Shown piece by piece: positions 43,329-53,740 of a stretch of DNA of 64,000 bases. The DNA comes from Gordionus sp. m RMFG-2023 (taxonomy: Eukaryota; Nematomorpha; Gordioida; Chordodea; Parachordodidae): NCBI RefSeq assembly GCF_954871325.1, contig NC_088778.1:11789882-11853881 (forward strand), read 5' to 3'. A program made the position numbers and the translations under genes. The notes beneath the pieces were generated by a model. The model made no database searches. It was given only the letters and a program-made list of their open reading frames with translations, and had not been told where the DNA came from. Positions within the stretch are counted from its first letter, which is position 1. Each line of letters begins with the position of its first letter.

Positions 43329-43635
43329 GAAATTATTATTATGTAATGTAAAAAGATAATAATTATTATAATAATATATTTTTTTAAAAAGATATTTTTT
43401 TTTGGTAAAATAAATTCATTGAAAATTTTTGTTAAATTTAAAAAAAAAAGAAGAAATAATAATTATATAATTTTAGTTTTTATTTTGTAAAGATTAATTC
43501 ATTGAAAAAATTTGTAACTTTTGTTTTTATGAGTATGAAATAAAGTTTTTAAAGAGTGTAAAATTCGAATAACATATTCAGGAATTATTAAAGGCTTATT
43601 CTTCTTATTCTTTTTGTATTTAATACATAAAAAGT
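43329..43635 (+). repeat. Left LTR segment of gypsy fossil A
   Basis: 307 bp identical by eye to 50205-50511. Upstream sequence differs from that upstream of the right copy, so the left LTR appears to lack its first ~125 bp. Confidence 0.75.
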
Positions 43636-43666
43636 GTTGACCGTTCTCCCAGGATTCGAACCTGGA
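43636..43666 (+). promoter_or_regulatory. tRNA-complementary primer-binding region of gypsy fossil A
   Basis: Immediately after the LTR, TCCCAGGATTCGAACCTGG is the complement of a complete tRNA T-arm (GGTTCGAATCC at its centre), preceded by an acceptor-like TTGACCGTTC. The match extends further into the tRNA than the usual 18-nt primer site. Confidence 0.6.
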
Positions 43667-44848
43667 AATTCAAGGGTATTCATTATTTTAAGGTAAAAAA
43701 ATAAAATTTTTTTTTATTTTACATATTATAGGTTACCTTAGGACACAACGCAATAATAACGTTTTTGTGGTTTAAATTTTTTTTTGTGAATTTTAATTAA
43801 CAAAGTAGTTTGGAAAAATATTTTTGTCTTTTTGTAATAACGTAATTTTAAAGTAGAAATTTGTAATATGCGATGGTTGTGTATTTCGATAAGTATTCTG
43901 AGCCTACTTTTATTAATAAAATTGCCATCTTTAAGGATATGGGTTATAAAATCTTGTATCAGAACCTTAATGAATTGGATATAGGTCATCACTTAGTTAC
44001 ATTAGGATTAATAATAATTCTATATTCAATATATATACTTTTGAAATTTTTATGTGGAAAATGTACTTTGGTTGCGACCAAGGTATATGGTAATTGGAAA
44101 AAGGACACTCTGGTGTCTGTTAATTGTTTTAAAAGAATTTCGGACTTGGAAAGTAGTTTAAATGGAATTTTAAATGAAATCAAGAACGGCAAACCAGGAA
44201 TGGTTGAAACGATGAAAGATAATATTGATGATCGTTTGGAATTTATGGAGAGATCAGTGGTTATCCTCCAGGAATTAAAAGATATAAAGGAATCTATTAA
44301 AGATATTTATAGTGATGTATCCAGGTTGATTAGTATGAATAATCAAGGGGATAAGAAACAATTCGGTGATAGTTATTTCGAATGGAAAGAGTTTTCCAAA
44401 AATTATTGCTGACATAATTTGTAATCGGTGCGGTTACAAGGGTCATTATGCCAAAACCTGTATTGTAAAGGAACAGAATTTTAGAATGGGTTTTCCATTG
44501 CAAAAATCTAGTGGAGAAAATTCCAATGTAAGGAAGATTTCAGGCCTAGATGTAAATAAAGTTGATTCGTTGAAATCGAATTTGGATGGGTCTCGTTTAT
44601 GTTTTAAATGTAAAGAGACGGGACATATAGCTATAAATTGTGATTTACACTGACTATATGATAGCAAATGTAATCATATAGCATTTAGAATACAGGGAAA
44701 TAAAAATTTTAAGAAAGTATACTATAATAATAAAAAGAGATGGGATTCTCATAATTTTAATGGTTTTAATGAAAATGTTTGTTATCATGAAGATAAAGTT
44801 AAAACGGTTGATTATAGTTTTAATGTGAATATAATAAAAAATAATGCT

Positions 44849-44980
44849 TTTAAATGGGAAAGATTTCCTGGGAGCATTGTGAAATATACAAATAGAAAAA
44901 ATGTTGATAGTTTTCAATGGGAAAGATTTCCTGGGAGCATTGTGAAATATACAAATAGAAAAAATGTTGATAATTTTAAG
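44849..44980 (+). repeat. 63-bp tandem repeat between gag and protease of fossil A
   Basis: The peptide KWERFPGSIVKYTNRKNVD is encoded twice in succession (unit 21 residues), with a diverged third partial copy starting FKWEKYPRDIMEKYSY. The repeat is in frame with the downstream protease. Confidence 0.85.
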
Positions 44981-47900
44981 TGGGAGAAATATCCTCGGGA
45001 TATTATGGAAAAATATAGTTATATTAGTAAAAAGCCTCGAAATTCTGAGTTGAATTTAGGAGGAAATTTAAATTTTAATAAAATGCATATTTCAGAGGGA
45101 ATATATAGCGATCAGCCCCTTAAAACTTGTGAAATTTTAAGGACTGATGGAATAAATAGACTGAGTCAATGTCCTAAGGTTAATTTGAGAATTGACTGCA
45201 GGTATATTGATATGCTATTTGACACTGGTGCGAGCATTTCGATAATGTCTTGTGAAAATTTTTATAAATATTGGCCTAATGGCGTGATTATTAAAGAAAA
45301 TATGTGTTTAAAACAGTTCGATGGTTCTGAAATTGAGGTTTTGGGTAAAACTCAATGGTATGTGGTTTTTAATGATACTATCATAAGTTTAGATTTATGG
45401 ATAGTGGGAAAAGCAGTGGAAACTATTATGGGGTATGATTGGATTACCACAATTGGACCCTATAATAATTATTGGAATTTATTTATTATTGATAGCGGAT
45501 TAGCTAGTGATAAAGGAGATTTAATGGCGGATAATATCCGAGATGAACTTCAGAAAGAAGGAATATCTAAATTATTGAACGATGAAAATAGGATTGTCGG
45601 TAATAATAATTTTATTGAAACTCCTGAAAGGGTAGGGATCAGTTCTGATCATACAGAAATAAATGGTAAAATTGATAGGGATCAATTTATGGAAATTGAA
45701 ATCGATGGATTAAAAAAGATCGATCTGGCTATACCTGTTTTGGTTAGAAAATATGGTATAATTTTTGAAGAAAAATTAGGACGTTTAAATGATTATCATG
45801 TAGACGTTAAACTTAAAGAGGGTTTTTCACCCATCTTTTTGGCTTGTCGAAGAGTTCCTTTTGAGTGGAAAAGGGAAATCGATGAAGAATTGGATCAATG
45901 GGTTAGAGATGGCATCATTATTCCTGTGGAATATAGTGAGTGGGCCACACCATTGGTACCTGTTAGAAAATCGAATGGAAAGTTAAGGCTATGTGCTGAT
46001 TTCCGTGTAACGTTAAAGAGATGGGTAGTGGAGGTAAAATATCCATTGCCTAGGATTGAGGAAATTTTGGCCAGTTTAAAAGGTGCCAAGTATTTTTCCA
46101 AGGTTGATTTTTCTTCGGCTTATTTGCAATTGCCTTTGAAAGAAGAAATTCATAAATTATTTACAATAACGACTCCGAAAGGATTATTTGCCTTTTGTAG
46201 GCTACCGTTTGGATTAAGTGTGTCAGCGCCGATATTTCAGCGCACTATGGCATCAGTTTTCCAGGGCCTAGAAGGAGTTTATTATTATATGGATGATGTG
46301 TTGGTGACTGGTATAACACCAGAGCAACATAATCAACGTTTGGAAGAGGTTTTCAAGCGGATTCGTGATAAGGGTCTGAGGGCCAGCAAGGAAAAGAGTG
46401 TTCTTGGGGTAACGGAAGTTATCTACTTAGGACATCGCATAAATGGAATGGAGGTGAAACCTCTGGAAAAAAATTTAAAAAATATAACGAATATGAATCC
46501 GCCAACCAATAAAGCGGAGTTGCAATCATTTTTGGGAATGGTAAATTATTATCATCGTTTTGTGGAAGATTTTGCAAAATTGGCATCTCCATTGTATGGT
46601 TTATTAAAGAAAGGTGTTCATTTTGTGTGGAAAATTGAACAGAAAAATGCTTTTGATATTTTAAAAGGAAAAATTGGTGAGGAACCGATTTTGGTATGTT
46701 CAATAATGATTTAGAGATCATATTGGCAGTTGATGCATCCAACAAGGGGGTTGGAGGTGCATTGTTACATTTAATGGATGGTGTGGAAAGGCTCATCATA
46801 TTTTTTTCGAGAGTTTTCAGGGAAGTGGAAACTAGATATTCGGTTATTGAACAAGAAGCCCTAGCGGTTATCTTTGGATTAACCAAATGTCGGGAATATT
46901 TGATCGGTAAAAGATTTATAATTTACACGGATCATAAGCCGTTAATTCATTTATTTAAAAAAGATAATAAGGAGTTAATGCTGTCTCCCCGGTTGCAACG
47001 TTGTTTGTTACTGGTGGGAAGTTTTAATGTGGAAATCAGATATCGCAGGGGCAAGGAAAATTGTTTGCCTGATATTTTATCTAGGTTAGGATCCAGTGAA
47101 GGGGATCTTGACGGTAACAAAAGTATAATGGTGAATGAAGACAGGGTATTAATTTGTTCTTTATCACATATGTTAAAGGGTGGTCCTACGAATTGGGAGG
47201 ATCTTAAAAGCAATACCTTAGGGGATAAGGAATTGGGTCGAGTAAAATTATTTTTGACGGGACAAGAACCGTGGAAAAATAATAGTAAAGTTTATAAAAA
47301 AATTGAAAAGGAATTGTCCGTAGTGGATGATTGTTTGATGCGGGGTAATAGAGCCGTGATTCCGTTGAAATTACGGAGTAAAATTGTACGATTGTTGCAT
47401 GCAGGACATCAGGGTCGGGATAAAATGAAATCTTGGGCTCGTGAGTATGTATAGTGGCCTGGAATGAGCGATGATATTGAAAAGATTACAAGGAGTTGTA
47501 TTCCATGTAATTCGTGTGCCGTTATGCCCCGGAAGGAAATAGGCAGTTATTGGCCGAGACCTGAAAGGCCGTGGGAGCGTGTTCACGTGGATTTCTTTGA
47601 CTTAAACAAGAAGTCGTATTTTTTAGTTGTTGATGCATATTCTAAGTGGATTGAATATGAAGAGGTTCATGGATTAACCACTAGAATTGTTTCAAATTGT
47701 TACAAAGGTTATGGGCTAGATTTGGGATTCCAAAGACAATAGTGTCTGATGGAGGTCCGGCCTTTGTAAGTGAAAGTTTCAAATATTTTTGTAATGCGAT
47801 GGAAATTAAACACGTATTAGCTCCACCATATCATCCCAGTTCCAATGGACAGGCGGAGAGAATGGTAGCTATCGTGAAAAATTGGATTAAAAAGGCCAAA

Positions 47901-48318
47901 CAAGAAAGTAATGATGTTTGGATGGCCCATTAATATTATAATAATTCCAGAAACCGAGAGGGAATTACTCCAGTGGAGTTATTTTTAAGAAGAAGGACCA
48001 GAATGCCGTTGGATTTCTTAAAATCCAAAGATGGAACTGATGTACCTTCGGTTGATAAGATTGTAATAAAATATCCTGTGGGAAGAATTGTATGGGCCCG
48101 TTTGTTTGATAACAAAGGGAAGAAATGGGAAAAAGGTCGTATAGTAGAAAACCTTGGTTCCAAATTAAATGAAATTTTGCTAATAAATGGAATTACGGTA
48201 ATCAGACATAATGATCACGTAAGGTTAGGAGAAAGTAAGAAAGGATAAAGATAATATGAAAATGCTTAAATATTAATCTTATCTGATTATTTTTCCAGAA
48301 TCTTAGATTATTGGAATC

Positions 48319-48410
48319 ATATAGCATAATAAGTTAAAGATGAATAATGAAATTTATTGTAGTAATATAGCATAATATGTTAAATGTGAATAATGAAAAT
48401 ATTGATTCTT
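48319..48410 (+). repeat. Short tandem repeat after integrase of fossil A
   Basis: Two copies of a ~46-bp unit starting ATATAGCATAATAAGTTAAA, moderately diverged. Confidence 0.6.
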
Positions 48411-48496
48411 TTGGGATACTCTGATAACGATACTTGCGTAGTATTGGGAGTAAGATACTATCATAAAGATAGGGGTAGGCTTCTTTGGGATTAAGT

Positions 48497-49703
48497 GTTA
48501 ATGGAATCCATTAGAGGATGCTTAATTGAAACTTTGAAAAGCCTGGAAAATAAAGGGATTTTTATATTTCGAAGGAGGACTCAACATCCTATAATTATAC
48601 GGGATTATAATTGAGTCTCGGGGTATTGAAGGGCAAAGACAATTTTTTTTGTTTTCCCTTGAAGGAAGAGATTCCTTTGGTTATTTAAATAATCACGTAA
48701 TTGATAAAATTAGTGAAGTACAAAACAAAATAACTTAATGAAGTAGTTGAATACTGAACAACTGGGGGTGTTTTGGTAATTTATGCTTTCGGTTAAATGG
48801 TATTAAAGTCATTGGAGGAAAGTATTTTATTAATTTATTTATTATTTTATATACTCGAGTATCCTCATTGTAGAGTGATGGGAGTATAATATAAGTTATT
48901 AAATGGTATAACGAAGGAATCGTTTATGATTATGTATATACCGAGCAGTTGTTTTTTTGTTTTCAAGGAAAGTAAAGAAAAAGTTAATAAAAAATGTAAA
49001 TTTTTGTGATGGATGGTCAGTGGAAAAAGAAAAGGAAAGTTATGTTTTTTTTTGTTTTCACGAACGGTTCACTTTGATGTGAGTATGGTTATAAGTTAGG
49101 AAAGGAAAATAAATAAAAATTACAAATGGTAGTAAATAGGTTGGGATTTGTGATCAATAAGTATTTATATTATTTGTTGTTAAAATCCTGAGTTGTTGTG
49201 AAAGACAAAAGGAAAGATAAAGAATAAATATTGGTTATAATATTTTTTTTCTCCCCAATTGTGAAACAAAAGAAAAAAAACATAAATTAGTTTGCATTTT
49301 TGAATAAGATTATTTTTTTTTCCTCTTCTTTAAAATGTTGTCTGATAAAAAAACCATGCAAACCCAACACAAATTAATACATCTCCAGGACCACTATCTT
49401 CAGATCACGTTGATCCCTAAGGTTATGGATTTGAATAATAATGTGGATATTCGCCCAATGGAGAATCCGTCCACATCAAGCAATTTACTTATTAAGAAAA
49501 GGCGGTGTTTCAATTGCCAGTCTGAAACGCATTTGAAGAATCAATGTCCGGCGTTATTTAAAAAGAATTGGGTACCGTTGGGGGCACAAGACACGAATAT
49601 TCGGGGCACACAACAAGGGATGACTAAAAGATTGGCCAGATAATTCGTTGATAGTGCTATCGTGGACCAAGAAAGGATAATTATCAGCTTACGCCGGCAA
49701 AGT
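48497..49703 (+). repeat. Left arm of a 1.2-kb inverted repeat
   Basis: Nearly identical to the reverse complement of 50512-51721, with only a few differences by eye. It spans the 3' untranslated zone of fossil A and the CCHC frame that starts at 49335 (CFNCQSETHLKNQC). Confidence 0.92.
49335..49700 (+). pseudogene. Extra CCHC-type frame at the 3' end of gypsy fossil A
   Basis: Downstream of integrase a frame starts MLSDKKTMQTQHKLIHLQDH and carries one retroviral-type knuckle, CFNCQSETHLKNQC, followed by basic residues (RGTQQGMTKRLAR). It lies outside the usual gag-pol order, and gag knuckles are already present upstream. The second copy on the minus strand (50881 downward) shows the same beginning. 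An additional RNA-binding protein, or a domain captured from another element, is possible. Treated as a fossil frame. Confidence 0.6.
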
Positions 49704-49929
49704 TAGTAAACAAAGAGGCCAGCGTCAGTAGAATGGATCACGTAAATATTCGGACGGTGATGGAGCAGCATCGAGCAGTGAGTATGATGGGTCCAGTAGC
49801 GCCTGTAGCAGCTGAATCCAACCCGTTGACGGTAGCGACCGGTATGCTGGCATCAACTGATCAGGATGAAGAACTATGGGAGGATCTACTGTTAATGTAG
49901 CTCAGATAGCAGGTTAAAGAAGGTGTAAA

Positions 49930-50060
49930 TTTTTTTTTTATTGTAGTATAGTAATTTCTTATAAAGATTTTTATTGTAGTATAGTAATTTCTTATAAAGA
50001 TTTCTTATTGTAGTATAATAATTTCTTGTAAAATCTGTTTTATATTATTGTAGTATCGCC
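49930..50060 (+). repeat. Minisatellite in the 3' region of fossil A
   Basis: About three and a half copies of a 33-36-bp unit containing TTGTAGTATAGTAATTTCTT. It lies just before the probable start of the right LTR. Confidence 0.8.
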
Positions 50061-50078
50061 ATCGTTTTTGTTAAAGGA

Positions 50079-50511
50079 GTGTCACTGACCCATAAAGGGG
50101 TGACATGTCTTAGTATGTAAAAAAATAGATATATATATATATATATATATAGATAAGCTCCAAATGTCAATCAGATGGATTGTAGACATCTGATTGGTAA
50201 AAAAGAAATTATTATTATGTAATGTAAAAAGATAATAATTATTATAATAATATATTTTTTTAAAAAGATATTTTTTTTTGGTAAAATAAATTCATTGAAA
50301 ATTTTTGTTAAATTTAAAAAAAAAAGAAGAAATAATAATTATATAATTTTAGTTTTTATTTTGTAAAGATTAATTCATTGAAAAAATTTGTAACTTTTGT
50401 TTTTATGAGTATGAAATAAAGTTTTTAAAGAGTGTAAAATTCGAATAACATATTCAGGAATTATTAAAGGCTTATTCTTCTTATTCTTTTTGTATTTAAT
50501 ACATAAAAAGT
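50079..50511 (+). repeat. Right LTR of gypsy fossil A (probable full extent)
   Basis: A purine stretch AAAGGAG precedes TGTCACTGACCCATAAAGGG, a likely LTR start with a short internal palindrome (TGTCAC...GGGGTGACA). A (TA) run lies at 50131-50151. The last 307 bp equal the left LTR segment. The 3' end abuts the inverted copy directly. Confidence 0.6.
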
Positions 50512-51721
50512 ACTTTGCCGGCGTAAGCTGATAATTATCCTTTCTTGGTCCACTGATAGCACTATCAACGAATTCTCTGGCCAATCTTTTAGTCATCCCT
50601 TGTTGTGTGCCCCGAATATTCGTGTCTTGTGCCCCCAACGGTACCCAATTCTTTTTAAATAACGCCGGACATTGATTCTTCAAATGCGTTTCAGACTGGC
50701 AATTGAAACACCGCCTTTTCTTAATAAGTAAATTGCTTGATGTGGACGGATTCTCCATTGGGCGAATATCCACATTATTATTCAAATCCATAACCTTAGG
50801 GATCAACGTGATCTGAAGATAGTGGTCCTGGAGATGTATTAATTTGTGTTGGGTTTGCATGGTTTTTTTATCAGACAACATTTTAAAGAAGAGGAAAAAA
50901 AAATAATCTTATTCAAAAATGCAAACTAATTTATGTTTTTTTTCTTTTGTTTCACAATTGGGGAGAAAAAAAATATTATAACCAATATTTATTCTTTATC
51001 TTTCCTTTTGTCTTTCACAACAACTCAGGATTTTAACAACAAATAATATAAATACTTATTGATCACAAATCCCAACCTATTTACTACCATTTGTAATTTT
51101 TATTTATTTTCCTTTCCTAACTTATAACCATACTCACATCAAAGTGAACCGTTCGTGAAAACAAAAAAAAACATAACTTTCCTTTTCTTTTTCCACTGAC
51201 CATCCATCACAAAAATTTACATTTTTTATTAACTTTTTCTTTACTTTCCTTGAAAACAAAAAAACAACTGCTCGGTATATACATAATCATAAACGATTCC
51301 TTCGTTATACCATTTAATAACTTATATTATACTCCCATCACTCTACAATGAGGATACTCGAGTATATAAAATAATAAATAAATTAATAAAATACTTTCCT
51401 CCAATGGACTTTAATACCATTTAACCGAAAGCATAAATTACCAAAACACCCCCAGTTGTTCAGTATTCAACTACTTCATTAAGTTATTTTGTTTTGTACT
51501 TCACTAATTTTATCAATTACGTGATTATTTAAATAACCAAAGGAATCTCTTCCTTCAAGGGAAAACAAAAAAAATTGTCTTTGCCCTTCAATACCCCGAG
51601 ACTCAATTATAATCCCGTATAATTATAGGATGTTGAGTCCTCCCTTCGAAATATAAAAATCCCTTTATTTTCCAGGCTTTTCAAAGTTTCAATTAAGCAT
51701 CCTCTAATGGATTCCATTAAC
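50512..51721 (-). repeat. Right arm of the 1.2-kb inverted repeat (part of a second gypsy copy)
   Basis: The complement of 48497-49703, starting exactly where the right LTR of fossil A ends. The simplest reading is that fossil A inserted into another copy of its family lying in the opposite orientation, followed by loss of the rest. Inverted duplication during rearrangement is the alternative. Confidence 0.85.
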
Positions 51722-52635
51722 CTGTTGTAATTGTTGAAAAAAAGAAGAAATAAATTTAATATAATAAGATGTCAGTTATTTTCTGACAGGGTATTAAGTT
51801 TTCCTTGGGGGAAGAAGAGATGATGATCACGGGGTGTATTTCATTGTTAGGAAAAACCCCTAGTGTAGGATGGGAAAATATTGAATAAGATCAGCTGTGA
51901 ACCTTTGGGAGATGAAGAAATGGATAATAATTATATTAAATTTTGGTATATTTTTTTGTGTTAATGTATAGAGATTGTTGTTGATGTTTTTAATAAATAA
52001 ATTTGAGTCTTATTATTATGAAATTATGGTTTGTTTTGTGTTATGGGATATGGTTTGATATAGTGGTTTTTGAAAATTATAAATTAGAATACAATACAAT
52101 TTAAAAAATAATATTCTAAATGTTTTTTAAAATTTCATAAGAGAATTATCATGATATCTTACAAAATCTAGATGTTAAAATTAATAGATTGATATTTTAT
52201 GCCTAACTTCGACAGTGCATCGCAACTTTTCATTTACTCAACATTGGCATTTGAATTAAATTGTTTAAAAGAAAACTAGTTTTCCTAAACAACTCCTAAG
52301 TTTGGAATATACTCCGTGTGATGAAAATTATCTATTGAAGCTGTTGATTGTTTGACTATGAATTAAATGTTCATGCAATCTATCCTTTTTTTAATTTCAT
52401 CTGAAAACATAATTTTATTAAACGAGCAGTATAGCTTGAAATTTTACATGATTGACAGATAAGAGATTGATTGAAGATATAAAATTAGCCACGTTCCATT
52501 GCCACTTCGGTTTCATTGTTTGTTACATTTGAAATATATTTGGAGGTTAAAAGATAGGATAAGAAATGTCGGTGAACTAAATTATAACGTTTTTTCAGGA
52601 TGGTGGGTCATAAAAACAACTAAATAATAAAATAA
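51722..52635. other. Region beyond the inverted repeat
   Basis: 51722-52000 is richer in G than average (GGTTAAGTTTTCC-like and GGGGGAAGAAGAGATGATG stretches) and may be the remainder of the second gypsy copy or another element; no domain is seen. The rest is AT-rich. Confidence 0.35.
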
Positions 52636-53099
52636 ACGTAGCCGAAGAGGGGGGTCAAGGGAAAACCCCCCTCTTCAGAAATATGGCAATTTTTGTGAAT
52701 ATCATTTTAAGCTAACAAAAAATATACTCTTAACCCCCTCACCCCCTTTTCACAAAAATATATAACATTATAAATTATTCTACTTTTTTATATTAATGAA
52801 TTAAAAAAAATTTTTTTACATAAAACCTAATTAAAAAAATTATAATTTATAAATTTATAATTATATAATTAAAATTTAAAAATAAAATTCTATAATTGAG
52901 TCCCCAAAAAGGAAATATGGATTTTATTATATATTATACAAACTAATAGTTTTTATAAAATCATCTCCTATCCTATAAAAATATTTTCTAGCTATATATA
53001 GGCTAAGGAAACCAGGCCGAATGTCGGAGAAAAGGAGGTTTGAAGGCAATCCCCCTATAAATTTATTAATCTCCCCTTAGGATTATCCTGGCTGCGTCT
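52636..53099. mobile_element. Possible MITE cut by gypsy fossil B
   Basis: Begins CGTAGCCGAAGAGGGGGGTC and approaches 53099 as CCTGGCTGCGTCT, whose complement AGACGCAGCCAGG resembles the start. GGGTCAAGGGAAAACCCCC forms a strong hairpin. The gypsy target copy CGTCT lies at its right tip. Confidence 0.4.
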
Positions 53100-53528
53100 T
53101 GTTGAGTTTGGACCGATGGGTCCCCCAGTCTGAAGGGGAATAATACAGTCCGTGATCGGGGGTCCAGGATGGTCAATGTCTGGATCCAGGGGGCCGGGTT
53201 TTATCGATTTAGTCATGGAATCACTTGGACAACGTAAGTTTTAAAGTTTATTCGAATCAGAGAAATTACAATTAAAAAAAAGAAATTCTATTACAAAAAA
53301 AAATATTTTATGATTAATGGTGTTTTGTTTTCCACCTTTATAATTTTTAAAACAAAGGGGGAAAGAAAAAGTTGTTATTTAATCGCGATATAATCATTCA
53401 TGAAACTGGTAAGAACCAGTTTCAAATGCAATATAAAAATAAGGAATAATATATTAAATTCATAACAAAATAAAAGAAGATGGGAAAACAAAAATAAAAG
53501 AAATAAGGGGGGGGGATAGAACATAACA
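53100..53528 (-). repeat. 3' LTR of gypsy fossil B
   Basis: On the minus strand it starts TGTTATGTTC just after the purine tract and ends CTCAACA. It carries the same sequence that, in the 5' copy, forms the beginning of the gag frame. Confidence 0.92.
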
Positions 53529-53545
53529 CTCCTCCCCTCTTAAAT
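53529..53545 (-). promoter_or_regulatory. Polypurine tract of gypsy fossil B
   Basis: Minus-strand TTTAAGAGGGGAGGAG sits directly against the LTR start, the position where plus-strand DNA synthesis is primed. The same ~24-bp sequence (complement CCTCCCCTCTTAAATACGGC) recurs at about 53840. Confidence 0.85.
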
Positions 53546-53597
53546 ACGGCTACCCGGCCGTCGGCGCCGATTTCATTTTTAATTCCTACCAAAAATA

Positions 53598-53740
53598 AAC
53601 CAAAACGGCATTCGCCGCACCGCTGGTTTAGAGCGGATTTAAAAACAAAGGTAAACCCTACCTTAAGTCAATAAAATAACTAAAACGGCATTCGCCGCCC
53701 CGCTGGTTCAGAGCGGATTTAAAAACGACTAATAATAAAA
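53598..53740. repeat. 80-bp tandem repeat with GGCATTCGCCG hairpins
   Basis: AAAACGGCATTCGCCG and CCGCTGGTTTAGAGCGG, each self-complementary, occur at about 53602 and again 80 bp later with few changes. It lies between the end of pol and the purine tract of fossil B. Confidence 0.8.

Larger units (their letters stand above)
43329..50511 (+). mobile_element. Ty3/gypsy LTR retrotransposon fossil A
   Basis: Identical LTR segments lie at 43329-43635 and 50205-50511; the right one probably starts earlier, at TGTCACTGACCC (50079), and the left is then truncated. Parts in order: primer-binding region just after the left LTR; a first frame with a hydrophobic segment (LGLIIILYSIYILLKFL); a gag nucleocapsid with two CCHC knuckles (CNRCGYKGHYAKTC, CFKCKETGHIAINC) near 44.4-44.65 kb; protease (FDTGASISIM) near 45.2 kb; reverse transcriptase (YYMDDVLV) near 46.3 kb; RNase H near 46.7-47.1 kb; integrase with its zinc finger and core to about 48.25 kb; and an extra CCHC-bearing frame near 49.3-49.7 kb. 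It is broken at a handful of places. Identical LTR segments mean a young copy. Confidence 0.88.

Noticed and set aside
43640-43665. tRNA gene next to the gypsy LTR
   Set aside because: Only the T-arm complement and part of an acceptor are present, and the position directly after the LTR fits a primer-binding site.
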